Both the position numbers and the translations under genes were made by a program. DNA of 64,000 nt. Source: an uncultured Pelagibacteraceae bacterium (GTDB taxonomy: Bacteria; Pseudomonadota; Alphaproteobacteria; Pelagibacterales; Pelagibacteraceae). The notes under the pieces are model-generated. The model saw only the letters and a list, made by a program, of their open reading frames with translations. It did not search any database and had not been told where the DNA came from. This document shows positions 36,786 to 43,679 of this stretch, piece by piece (position 1 is the first letter of the stretch; every line of letters begins with the position of its first letter). The DNA lies in contig CACDRY010000003.1 in assembly GCA_902555275.1 (NCBI GenBank), positions 1 to 64,000 of the forward strand, written 5' to 3'.

Positions 36786-36827
36786 TTAAGAATAATATTA
36801 TCTAAAATTAATATCTATAAAATTATA

Positions 36828-37325
36828 TTATTCAATAATAATTGGCCCAACCATTCCAGTTTCATAATGACCCGGAATATTACACGCCATTTCTAAAGAA
36901 ATATCTTTTGAAAACTTCCAAATAATTTCTCCTGTTTTATTTGGCTCTAGCATTACACTATTTGCGTGTTTATGGCCTAATGAGTGATCTTTTTTAGACA
37001 TTTCTTTCATTTTTTTATGATCAATACGGTCGCCTAAAAGAATATCGTGTTCAATTAATCTTGCCATTTCGGGTTGGTGATCAATATGCATCTTTTTAGT
37101 GCCAATATTATATTCATGTACCAGTTCACCTAAATTTTTAACAATTATTTTTACTGTTTCACCTTTTTTCACTTTAATTGAGCTTGGTTCATAATAATTG
37201 TCATACATTTTTACTTCTATTACTCTGGTTACGTCTTTCGGATCTCCTTTGGATCCAATCATCTTCATTGACGCTGCATTTGAATTAAAGGCCATAAAAA
37301 CAAATAAAAGTATAAGCTTTTTCAT
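36828..37325 (-). CDS. Secreted cupredoxin-domain protein with a His/Met-rich insert
   Basis: 165 residues, signal peptide about 1-17. The cupredoxin fold is indicated by FxPxxIxVKKGETV-like YEPSSIKVKKGETVKI and by copper ligands His70 (LVHEYN), Cys148, His153 and Met158 (ACNIPGHYETGM). Between strands, residues 76-122 hold many His and Met residues (HIDHQPEM, HKKMKEM, HSLGHKH) that could bind additional copper. Last gene of the small-protein operon; its ATG overlaps the preceding stop (TAATG). Related proteins occur in copper resistance and electron transfer; the role here is unknown. Confidence 0.82.
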   Translation of the reverse strand: MKKLILLFVFMAFNSNAASMKMIGSKGDPKDVTRVIEVKMYDNYYEPSSIKVKKGETVKIIVKNLGELVHEYNIGTKKMHIDHQPEMARLIEHDILLGDRIDHKKMKEMSKKDHSLGHKHANSVMLEPNKTGEIIWKFSKDISLEMACNIPGHYETGMVGPIIIE

Positions 37326-37645
37326 TATTTTGGCATAGGAGTTGCGCCAGTCTCTAAACTAATGATTTTTCCATTATCATATTTGTAAACTGCCATTACT
37401 GCTTCAACATTACCATCGTCAAATGTTACAAAGGCATGATGTACTCCAACCTCATCATTTTCGTAAACAACTCTAGTGTCTCTCTGTTTAATATCTCCAC
37501 TCATGGCCCATTTGATCACATCAGATTTGCTTAAAGTATTACCTGATTTATGCATAGTAAATTTAAAATCATCATGCAAAAGCTCATTCATTGCTGTTTC
37601 ATCTTTATCTTTTATAGCTGCGCTATATTTTTCTAATATTGACAT
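37325..37645 (-). CDS. Small NTF2/SnoaL-like protein
   Basis: 106 residues from ATG 37645, chosen over an upstream in-frame start because AAAGGAG sits 7 bases before it. The pattern MSILEKYSAAI, LLHDDFKFT, VVYENDEVGVHHAFVTF and DGNVEAVMAVYKYDNGKII is that of a one-domain NTF2-like (SnoaL/DUF4440-type) protein. It is a clear paralogue of the gene at 40370 (shared MSILEK start, YENDE-G, KII-LETGAT--PK end). Such folds form hydrophobic pockets for isomerases and cyclases, but no catalytic residue can be assigned here. Confidence 0.78.
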   Translation of the reverse strand: MSILEKYSAAIKDKDETAMNELLHDDFKFTMHKSGNTLSKSDVIKWAMSGDIKQRDTRVVYENDEVGVHHAFVTFDDGNVEAVMAVYKYDNGKIISLETGATPMPK

Positions 37646-37655
37646 TTTATCTCCT

Positions 37656-37943
37656 TTATACTCCTTCAACTATTATTCCATTAGTATCTGCGTTATCTAA
37701 TCGAATTTGTTTTATTGGTTTATATTCTTCAGAATTATACCATTCTTTCGCTTTCTCGTAACTTGGAAATTTTATCACAACTGTCCTTGGATGCTGCCAT
37801 GACCCTTCAATAGTCTCGCTGCTACCACCTCTTACAAGATACTCCCCACCAAATTTTTCTGCAGTGGGTTTAACTTTGTCTATGTATTCCTTATAATTTT
37901 CAGGATTGTTAACATTAAGGTTAAAGATCGCATAACCACTCAT
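37656..37943 (-). CDS. DUF1330-family protein
   Basis: 95 residues. YAIFNLNVNNPENYKEYIDKV, FGGEYLVRGG, EGSWQHPRTVVIKFPSYEKAKEWYNSEEY and IKQIRLDNA follow the DUF1330 consensus, a small dimeric alpha/beta-barrel family of unknown function. Start preceded by CCAGGAGAATAATT. Its stop codon overlaps the Shine-Dalgarno site of the next gene. Confidence 0.85.
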   Translation of the reverse strand: MSGYAIFNLNVNNPENYKEYIDKVKPTAEKFGGEYLVRGGSSETIEGSWQHPRTVVIKFPSYEKAKEWYNSEEYKPIKQIRLDNADTNGIIVEGV

Positions 37944-37945
37944 AA

Positions 37946-38269
37946 TTATTCTCCTGGTTTAATAACAGACTTTGTGGCATCTGCAGCATTTTGAAAAGCT
38001 TTATTGTAGTCAATAACTTCATGTACCATCAAATCATCCATTAGTCCTGAATTTTTAAAAGCAATCTTCAAGGCTAGTGCTTGTTCATAATCTCCTTCTA
38101 CACATGAGATAACATCAAATCTACCTCTTACCCATTCATAGCTGATCAATTTTAAACCAGCCGCCTCAGTAACTTTCTTAGTCGATGCATATCTATCTGC
38201 AGTTGGATCATTTTGCATTCTTTTCATTAATTCTGCACTTATTTTGCCAACCAAATAAAATTTCGCCAT
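37946..38269 (-). CDS. GYD-domain-like small protein
   Basis: 107 residues from ATG 38269, which forms TAATATG with the end of the preceding gene. MAKFYLVGKISAELMKRM, AGLKLISYEWVRGRFDVISCVEGDYEQALALKI resembles the GYD family, another small ferredoxin-like fold. The end is Ala/Lys-rich. Function unknown; the fold assignment is by pattern only. Confidence 0.6.
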   Translation of the reverse strand: MAKFYLVGKISAELMKRMQNDPTADRYASTKKVTEAAGLKLISYEWVRGRFDVISCVEGDYEQALALKIAFKNSGLMDDLMVHEVIDYNKAFQNAADATKSVIKPGE

Positions 38270-38270
38270 A

Positions 38271-38561
38271 TTACATTTCAACCTTTGTTAAATCCCAAGC
38301 AGTCATTTTGATAACACATTCATCGTAAATTTCCTTTCCAACTGGATGTGTACCAGATATTAGTTCTTTCATTTTTTCCATATTATGAACAAATACCTTA
38401 AACATTACGCCACTTTTATCTGGCTTTACTGCTCCTATAGTTTTTTCTGGATGAGCTGCTGATTTTCTTACACTCATACCCTCATCTGATTGCATCCATC
38501 CCATAAATTTTTCAAGTTTTCCTTCTTTCAAATCTACGATCACTAAAACTTCTTTTTCCAT
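38271..38561 (-). CDS. Small protein, probable dimeric alpha/beta-barrel fold
   Basis: 96 residues beginning EKEVLVIVDLKEGKLEKFMGWM. The alternating strand-helix pattern (VLVIVDL, helix, GAVKPDKSGVMFKVFVHNMEKMKELI) suits a ferredoxin-like dimeric barrel. I do not recognise a named family. Excellent ribosome site AGGAGGAAAAA. Sits in the centre of the small-protein operon. Confidence 0.7.
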   Translation of the reverse strand: MEKEVLVIVDLKEGKLEKFMGWMQSDEGMSVRKSAAHPEKTIGAVKPDKSGVMFKVFVHNMEKMKELISGTHPVGKEIYDECVIKMTAWDLTKVEM

Positions 38562-38570
38562 TTTTTCCTC

Positions 38571-38858
38571 CTATTTGTTAAAATCGAAAACTTCTTCTTT
38601 AACCTCAGTAAATTGGTGAGGTTCAAAAAAATCATTCATCTGAGTAAGCTGTTCATTAATAGCATCAGTACTTTCTGCCATCCAATGACAAAACATTGTC
38701 ATAGTATCACCTGGAGTGTAATATGTCATTTGGCATTTAGCTTTATCGCTAGTGGAAGATTTAATCATATCTTCTCTGGACATGCCGCCTAAAACCTCGT
38801 TAAATTTGTCTTTCATTTCTTTAGATTTAAAAGTGTGAGTTACCATATAATATTTCAT
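38571..38858 (-). CDS. Small protein of unknown function in the operon
   Basis: 95 residues: MKYYMVTHTFKSKEMKDKF, then a helical middle, CQMTYYTPGDTMTMFCHWMAEST and EPHQFTEVKEEVF. The strand-helix order again suggests a dimeric alpha/beta-barrel-type protein, with two cysteines and several Met and His. No family recognised with confidence. Strong site AAGGAGAAAAAA. A 53-base AT-rich gap separates it from the secreted protein upstream, the longest within the operon. Confidence 0.68.
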   Translation of the reverse strand: MKYYMVTHTFKSKEMKDKFNEVLGGMSREDMIKSSTSDKAKCQMTYYTPGDTMTMFCHWMAESTDAINEQLTQMNDFFEPHQFTEVKEEVFDFNK

Positions 38859-38911
38859 TTTTTTCTCCTTTTTTTTATTTCGTATTTTAAATCAATCTTA
38901 TGATTATTCAA

Positions 38912-39397
38912 TTATTTCATTAAAGAATATCCACCTTTAAAATAAATTGATGAGGCAAATTTATTTTCTTGGGCTGAGTTAATTGGTGTGTACCCTGTTG
39001 AGCCACTACATTCTATTCCTTTATATTTTCCTGTTCCCCCTAAACATTTAAATGTACCATTCATTGAGTCTCCAAGTGGAATTTCGTAGTATGTAAAAAT
39101 AGTATCCCCATCCATTTGATTTATTTTACAGTGTCCCATTTCAAATCCCTTTCCTGGGATTGTGCCTGCGCCAAGACAATATTGTGAAGCATTATCCATG
39201 AATGTTGTACCTTCGACTGCCATTAATCCTCCAACTCCATCGTAAGTAAAAGTTAAAAAGTTACCCTCGTTATCAGTAAGAAATTTGTTATCTCCAACAA
39301 TAAAACCTTTAAGATCAATTTTTCCTTTATGACCGTCTGCAAAACTTGATGTTGTAAATATTAAAAAAAACATAATTACATATATTTTTTTCATCAT
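38912..39397 (-). CDS. Secreted protein of unknown function
   Basis: 161 residues with a signal peptide (MMKKIYVIMFFLIFTTSSFA, cleavage near residue 20-21, mature start DGHKGKIDL). The mature protein is glycine-rich and strand-rich, with three cysteines paired by position (SQYCLGAG, MGHCKI, FKCLGG plus IECSGS) and GTFKCLGGTGKYKGIECSGS, a pattern seen in beta-barrel proteins of the allene-oxide-cyclase/lipocalin-like kind. That fold is a guess. Lies among cytoplasmic small proteins, so the operon acts across the inner membrane. Confidence 0.72.
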   Translation of the reverse strand: MMKKIYVIMFFLIFTTSSFADGHKGKIDLKGFIVGDNKFLTDNEGNFLTFTYDGVGGLMAVEGTTFMDNASQYCLGAGTIPGKGFEMGHCKINQMDGDTIFTYYEIPLGDSMNGTFKCLGGTGKYKGIECSGSTGYTPINSAQENKFASSIYFKGGYSLMK

Positions 39398-39402
39398 TAG
39401 AA

Positions 39403-39696
39403 TTATCCTTTGTGGTTCATCACAGATTCATCAGTCATCATGGTCATTTTAGATTGGTCCATTATTACTCCAGAATCTATTCTTGCTTGAGTTAGTTCTG
39501 CATCTCCACCAAAACCTTTTAAGCCCTCAGGTGATTCAAAATGAATAACTACAGTCATAGCATTATCATCTTCTTTATCTGCACCTGCAAAAGCTATAGT
39601 CATTCCATACTTTTTAAGTTTCTCACTATTTGCAAGCATCATTTCCTTCCAAGAATTAAAACCTTTTGAGAGTTTTTGTTCTATTTTTACAAACAT
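39403..39696 (-). CDS. Small protein, probable dimeric alpha/beta-barrel fold
   Basis: 97 residues: FVKIEQKLSKGFNSWKEMM, IAFAGADKEDDNAMTVVIHFESPEGLKGF, then a Met-rich tail (SKMTMMTDESVMNH). The layout resembles antibiotic-biosynthesis-monooxygenase/EthD-type small barrels, but no active-site residue can be named. AAAGGAGATATATT precedes the ATG. Six bases separate its stop from the secreted protein start. Confidence 0.68.
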   Translation of the reverse strand: MFVKIEQKLSKGFNSWKEMMLANSEKLKKYGMTIAFAGADKEDDNAMTVVIHFESPEGLKGFGGDAELTQARIDSGVIMDQSKMTMMTDESVMNHKG

Positions 39697-39721
39697 AATA
39701 TATCTCCTTTTTTTTGCTAAT

Positions 39722-39991
39722 TTAATCTGAGCAAACGCTCATTACTGTTGTCTCTTGTTTATGACCAGATTCCGCAATTACTTTAGCATTCTCTGGATTC
39801 TGCATAAATTTTTGCATAGTGTCTGCTGCTGGTGTTTCCATCACAATATGTACTTTATTTGGATTTTCTATTTCATTACCTACGTAAATAGTTTTAATAC
39901 CTGCTGCTTCCCTAGGACCAGAGTGCTCATCAAACATTTTTTTCCAGTGAGCCCAGTCTTTTACTTCAAAGTTACCAACCATTTTTACCAT
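39722..39991 (-). CDS. Small protein, probable dimeric alpha/beta-barrel fold
   Basis: 89 residues from ATG 39991, chosen over an upstream frame extension because GGGGAGAATAAA precedes it and it starts 1 base after the cupin stop. MVGNFEVKDWAHWKKMFDEHSGPREAAGIKTIYVGNE and VHIVMETPAADTMQKFMQNPE follow the strand-helix pattern of small monooxygenase-like barrels. It resembles the 39403 product in layout. Function unknown. Confidence 0.7.
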   Translation of the reverse strand: MVKMVGNFEVKDWAHWKKMFDEHSGPREAAGIKTIYVGNEIENPNKVHIVMETPAADTMQKFMQNPENAKVIAESGHKQETTVMSVCSD

Positions 39992-39992
39992 T

Positions 39993-40343
39993 TTATTCTC
40001 CCCAAACCCCGGCAAACTCATATGCTTCAACAGGTTCATTGCCAACTACCCAAGCGTCATGACCTGGTGTTACGGAGTAAGAATCTCCTGCTTTATATGT
40101 AACCTCTGTTCCATCATCGTGTTTTGCACAAACAGATCCCTTTGTGATAATTCCAATATGGTTTGCCTGACAACTGTCAGTTCCAATATGTGGCTTAACA
40201 TCTGTAGACCATTTCCATCCTGGTTTTAAATGTAATCTAACTACTCTTTGACCGCCTACTTTAACTGCTTCTATTTTAGCATTATTAAACTTATCAACTA
40301 CCTCATCTGCTTTATCAAAGGTTTTAACTTCAATACTACTCAT
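39993..40343 (-). CDS. Small single-domain cupin
   Basis: 116 residues. Cupin motif 1 appears as HIGTDSCQANHIGIITKGSVCAKHDDG and motif 2 as YKAGDSYSVTPGHDAWVVGNEP. His residues in the first motif and the His of PGHDAW could bind a metal. RVVRLHLKPGWKWSTDVKPH precedes the motif as in many small cupins. Start preceded by GAAGGAGTTTAAT. Role in the operon unknown. Confidence 0.82.
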   Translation of the reverse strand: MSSIEVKTFDKADEVVDKFNNAKIEAVKVGGQRVVRLHLKPGWKWSTDVKPHIGTDSCQANHIGIITKGSVCAKHDDGTEVTYKAGDSYSVTPGHDAWVVGNEPVEAYEFAGVWGE

Positions 40344-40369
40344 ATTAAACTCCTTCTGTTAGTTTATAA

Positions 40370-40699
40370 TTATTTTGGTATTTTGGTTGCGCCTGTTTCG
40401 AGTTCAATGATTTTACCATCTTTAAATTTCCAATAACACATTAAAGCCTCTTTATTTCCATCTTCGGCATAAGTAACAATAGAATGATCAAAACCTATTT
40501 CATCGTTTTCATATAAAATTCTATATTTATCAACTTTCATGAAACCTTTGTTAATTGCTTCAATCATACCTGTTTTTCCACTTTCAGTATAGGCTCCCTG
40601 AAGATGAGAATATCTCTTATAATCATCATGAATAATCTCAGCTGCTGCTGCACCATCTTTTTCCATGATTGCTTTATTAAGTTTTTCTAAAATTGACAT
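40370..40699 (-). CDS. Small NTF2/SnoaL-like protein, paralogue of the 37325 gene
   Basis: 109 residues: MSILEKLNKAIMEKDGAAAAEIIHDDYKRY, ILYENDEIGFDHSIVTY, GNKEALMCYWKFKDGKII and a C-terminal LETGATKIPK. These elements recur in the gene at 37325, so the operon contains an internal duplication whose copies now lie about 2.7 kb apart. One-domain NTF2-like fold. Ribosome site AAGGAACA. Confidence 0.78.
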   Translation of the reverse strand: MSILEKLNKAIMEKDGAAAAEIIHDDYKRYSHLQGAYTESGKTGMIEAINKGFMKVDKYRILYENDEIGFDHSIVTYAEDGNKEALMCYWKFKDGKIIELETGATKIPK

Positions 40700-40707
40700 A
40701 TTGTTCC

Positions 40708-41091
40708 TTACTTCTTCATTGCATTGAACATGCTAAGCGTATCATCAAAAGTCATCATAACTTTAGTTTTTCCCTCATCACTTACTTCAAAATAGTGACC
40801 AAACATAGTATCCATGTTATCCGCAGTTGCATGAACTCTTGCAAAAACTTTATTTCCTTCACTTATCATATCTAAAACTTTTAAATGGAAATTTGGCCAA
40901 GTAGCTGGGATTTTAGACATTGCAGCCATCATAGCTTGTTTCCCTTTGTGAACTCCAGAAAGTGGATGTACACCTTCTTTACCTGGAAAAGTCCAAACGA
41001 TTTCATCATCGATCATATCATTAAAAAATGTTTCCATATCTCCTGAACCAAATAGTTCATATGCTTTTTTAGTTTGCTCTTTTACGTCCAT
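40708..41091 (-). CDS. SnoaL-like/ketosteroid-isomerase-like protein, first gene of the operon
   Basis: 127 residues: TKKAYELFGSGDMETFFNDMIDDEIVWTFPGKEGVHPLSGVHKGKQAMMAAM is the standard start of SnoaL-like (DUF4440-relative) proteins, followed by FHLKVLDMISEGNKVFARVHATADNM. The family binds small hydrophobic compounds or isomerises them. AAAGGAGAAACT precedes the ATG. A TATAAT box lies about 37 bases upstream. Confidence 0.82.
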   Translation of the reverse strand: MDVKEQTKKAYELFGSGDMETFFNDMIDDEIVWTFPGKEGVHPLSGVHKGKQAMMAAMSKIPATWPNFHLKVLDMISEGNKVFARVHATADNMDTMFGHYFEVSDEGKTKVMMTFDDTLSMFNAMKK

Positions 41092-41127
41092 AGTTTCTCC
41101 TTTAAATTAATTGTTATATTAGAGTTT

Positions 41128-41160
41128 ATTATATGATAGAAATGTAATGAATTTATTACA
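41128..41160 (-). promoter_or_regulatory. Candidate promoter and operator of the small-protein operon
   Basis: On the minus strand a perfect TATAAT (41133-41128) lies 36 bases before the first ATG. Just upstream is a perfect inverted repeat TGTAAT-N6-ATTACA (41143-41160) where a -35 box would be, and no good -35 hexamer is seen. This arrangement suits a regulator-dependent promoter. It lies in the 85-base gap after cysK. Confidence 0.4.
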
Positions 41161-41176
41161 GTACTGCTATGCGTGA

Positions 41177-42178
41177 TTATATCCAGTGAGGATAGGGAAG
41201 ACCTTTTTCTTTTAAAAAAGATTTATTGAACATCTTTGAGTTGTATTTATCAGATTTATCACAAAGAATTGTGACAATCGTTTTACCTGGTCCTAAAAGT
41301 TTACCCAATCTTATTGCTCCAGCAATGTTCACTCCACAACTTGTACCTAAACTTAAACCTTCTTTTTCAATTAAATCGAATAAAACAGGTAAAGACTCAT
41401 GATCACTTATTGAAAATGCTCCATCAATACGTGCTTTTGCAAAATTCGCAGTAACTCTACTAGATCCAATACCTTCAGTTATTGAACCACCTTCACTCTT
41501 TAATTCACCATTTTCAACGTAACTATATAGAGAGGAACCTGTTGGATCTGATAAATATATTTTAATATCTTTATTCTTTTCTTTTAAAAAACTACTTACA
41601 CCTGCAATTGTACCACCAGTACCAGATGAACATACAAAACCATCTATTTTGCCATCAGTCTGTTCCCATATTTCTGGCCCTGTTGTTTCATAATGACCTT
41701 TAGAATTAGCAGTATTATCAAATTGATTAGCCCACACTACACCGTGATTGTTGCTACTTTTTAATTCATCAGCCAATCTTCCTGCATATTTAACAAAGTT
41801 ATTTTCATCTTTATAAGGTTTAGGTGGAACCAACCTTAAATCAGCTCCAATATTTCTTAATAAATCTTTTTTTTCTTGTGTTTGATTATCGTTCATTACG
41901 ATAATAGTTTTATAACCAATAGAATTTCCTAATAGACATAATCCAATTCCAGTATTACCAGCAGTTCCTTCAACAATTGTTCCACCTTTTGAAATTAGTT
42001 TTTTTTCTTCAGCATCTCTTATCAAAGCTAAAGCTGCTCTATCTTTTACAGAGCCACCTGGATTAAGGTACTCTGCTTTTCCATAAATATTACAACCAGT
42101 AATTTCTGATGCGACTTTTAATTTAAATAAAGGAGTATTTCCTATTGCTTCGACAAAATTATTTTGTAAAGTTTTCAT
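41177..42178 (-). CDS. cysK: Cysteine synthase (O-acetylserine sulfhydrylase)
   Basis: 333 residues of the PLP fold-type II family. The PLP lysine is K45 in [25 protein letters not shown] binds substrate, and [12 protein letters not shown] the phosphate. It makes cysteine from O-acetylserine and sulfide. Overlaps cysE by 4 bases, so the acetylated serine producer and consumer are co-translated. Cystathionine-beta-synthase-like activity is the main alternative for this long form. Confidence 0.9.
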   Translation of the reverse strand: MKTLQNNFVEAIGNTPLFKLKVASEITGCNIYGKAEYLNPGGSVKDRAALALIRDAEEKKLISKGGTIVEGTAGNTGIGLCLLGNSIGYKTIIVMNDNQTQEKKDLLRNIGADLRLVPPKPYKDENNFVKYAGRLADELKSSNNHGVVWANQFDNTANSKGHYETTGPEIWEQTDGKIDGFVCSSGTGGTIAGVSSFLKEKNKDIKIYLSDPTGSSLYSYVENGELKSEGGSITEGIGSSRVTANFAKARIDGAFSISDHESLPVLFDLIEKEGLSLGTSCGVNIAGAIRLGKLLGPGKTIVTILCDKSDKYNSKMFNKSFLKEKGLPYPHWI

Positions 42179-42756
42179 ACATCAAGCTTTGTATCACCCC
42201 CTGGTGCAACTCCATAGGGTTTAAATTCTTCAGATGCAGTACCAACATTTTTTGCTGGAATTCCAACCATTACTGCATTTTCTGGAACATCTTTTGTAAC
42301 AACGGCGTTGGCTCCAATTTTTGCATTTTTACCAACCACAACTGGTCCAAGTATTTGTGCACCAGAACCTACAACAACATTTTCTTTTAATGTTGGATGT
42401 CTCTTAACATTTCTTTGATCATCTGAATTAATACTTGGTGCAATTCCGCCTAATGTTGCCATGTGATAGATAGTAACGTTATCTCCAATATCAGATGTTT
42501 CTCCAATTACTACTCCCATACCATGATCTATAAAAAGATTTTTTCCAATTTTAGCATTTGGATGAATTTCAATACCTGTTAAAAATCTTGAGAACTGAGA
42601 AATTATTCTTGCAACAAGATGAAATTTTGCAATTGAAAAAAAATTTGCAATTCTATGAAAAAATAAAGCTTTAACACCAGGATAAGTTAGTATTAAACTT
42701 AACTTTGATCTTGCGGCAGGATCTCTTTTAATTATCGACTCTAAAAAATCATTCAT
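42175..42756 (-). CDS. cysE: Serine acetyltransferase
   Basis: 193 residues. An N-terminal helical part with [28 protein letters not shown], then a left-handed beta-helix of hexapeptide repeats with the CysE motif [19 protein letters not shown] and [19 protein letters not shown]. It acetylates serine for CysK. This is the short form, lacking about 60-80 N-terminal residues of the E. coli enzyme. There is no clear ribosome site in the 30 bases after the cysteine-rich peptide gene, which may couple its translation to that peptide. Confidence 0.92.
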   Translation of the reverse strand: MNDFLESIIKRDPAARSKLSLILTYPGVKALFFHRIANFFSIAKFHLVARIISQFSRFLTGIEIHPNAKIGKNLFIDHGMGVVIGETSDIGDNVTIYHMATLGGIAPSINSDDQRNVKRHPTLKENVVVGSGAQILGPVVVGKNAKIGANAVVTKDVPENAVMVGIPAKNVGTASEEFKPYGVAPGGDTKLDV

Positions 42757-42786
42757 GTTTATTTAAGATTAGTTATTAAAATTTAA

Positions 42787-42897
42787 CTACTTGTTACAAC
42801 AGCAGTTTTCTGATGATGGTTTGCAATCACAGTTTTTACAAACACATCTGTCACAAGAACAGTTTTTACATTTACAGTGTATATTATTGCATACCAT
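42787..42897 (-). CDS. 36-residue cysteine-rich peptide: metallothionein-like or polycysteine leader
   Basis: Reading the minus strand from ATG 42897 to TAG 42787 gives 36 residues, 12 of them Cys (positions 3, 8, 10, 13, 15, 18, 20, 23, 25, 32, 33, 34). Residues 8-25 are a run of CxC and CxxC motifs (CKCKNCSCDRCVCKNCDC), typical of metallothioneins, and Cys32-34 form a CCC just before the end. Lys and Asn make up most of the rest. It lies 54 bases after the persulfide dioxygenase gene and 30 bases before cysE, same strand. It may bind Zn/Cu or polysulfide sulfur, or act as a cysteine-sensing leader peptide for cysEK. No good Shine-Dalgarno site is seen. Confidence 0.72.
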   Translation of the reverse strand: MVCNNIHCKCKNCSCDRCVCKNCDCKPSSENCCCNK

Positions 42898-42951
42898 GAG
42901 AGTTATATAATTGTATATTTTTTAAAAACAATACTAATAATAACCCTGATT

Positions 42952-43644
42952 TTAGAGTTCTTTAAGCGTTAATCCCTTTAGATTTGCTGGTACTGCGATA
43001 TCCATCATTTTTGGATTGGCAAGATTAAGATTATCCATTATTTCAGCATATTCCTCTTTTGAGCTAACTTGTAATCGAGGATTATTGCTTTTTTCGTTAC
43101 CAATTGTTGAATTTTTTTTTCCATTATAATCATGGGCAGGATAAACAAGTGTTTCTTCTGGAAGTTTTAATAATTTGCCAAACAATGACTCATAAGCCTG
43201 ATGAGCACTTCCATTTTGAAAATCTGTTCTACCTGTCCCATTAATTAAAAGAGTATCGCCTGTAAAAACTCTATCATTCATTAAGTAACTATATGAACAA
43301 TCTGTATGACCAGGAGTATAAATAGCTTTAAGCTCAATATTCTCGATATTTATATTTTCTTCATCTTTCAATTTTATATCAATTACCTCAGATTTAGAGT
43401 TTTCACCCATCATACGAACACAATTAGTTCTTTGATTGAGCTCATTTAAGCCAGTTACATGATCTGCATGAATATGAGTATCAATTACTTTTACAAGTTT
43501 TAATTCCAAACTTTCTAAAACTTTTATGTATTCATCAGTATGTTCAATAACTGGATCTATGATTAATGCCTCACGTCCTTTTCCACTCGAAATAATATAA
43601 GTGTAAGTCGAGGATTTAGTATCAAATAGTTGTTCGAAAATCAT
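42952..43644 (-). CDS. Persulfide dioxygenase, ETHE1-like metallo-beta-lactamase-fold protein
   Basis: 230 residues. Metal motif DTHIHADHVTG (His57, His59, Asp61, His62), second-site YTPGHTDCSYSY and the late YPAHDYNG His. IIDPVIEHTDEYIKVLE and TLLINGTGRTDFQNGSAHQAYESLF are characteristic of the ETHE1 persulfide dioxygenase group rather than glyoxalase II. It oxidises glutathione persulfide to sulfite with one iron. Next to the sulfide:quinone oxidoreductase gene (35-base gap), whose persulfide product it would consume. Confidence 0.88.
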   Translation of the reverse strand: MIFEQLFDTKSSTYTYIISSGKGREALIIDPVIEHTDEYIKVLESLELKLVKVIDTHIHADHVTGLNELNQRTNCVRMMGENSKSEVIDIKLKDEENINIENIELKAIYTPGHTDCSYSYLMNDRVFTGDTLLINGTGRTDFQNGSAHQAYESLFGKLLKLPEETLVYPAHDYNGKKNSTIGNEKSNNPRLQVSSKEEYAEIMDNLNLANPKMMDIAVPANLKGLTLKEL

Positions 43645-43679
43645 AATTATAAAATAAGTAAAATTTTATAAAATTGATA

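Noticed and set aside
36786-36827. Long AT-only inverted repeat (GAATAATAT and ATATTATTC) after the cupredoxin gene
   Set aside because: The stem is all A-T except the end pair and the loop is over 20 bases, so it is not better than expected in such AT-rich DNA.
37646-37669. Earlier start for the NTF2-like gene at 37325
   Set aside because: The Shine-Dalgarno AAAGGAG lies between it and ATG 37645, and the paralogue at 40370 also begins MSILEK.
39755-40102. Plus-strand open frame of 115 codons opposite the small-protein operon
   Set aside because: It is rich in Phe, His and Cys, as expected of an antisense reading, and crosses two genes with good ribosome sites on the other strand.
42898-42951. 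Own promoter for the cysteine-rich peptide (TTGTTT and TATAAC)
   Set aside because: The -10-like TATAAC is only 4 bases from the ATG, so transcription would begin inside the start codon; more likely read through from the upstream sulfur genes.
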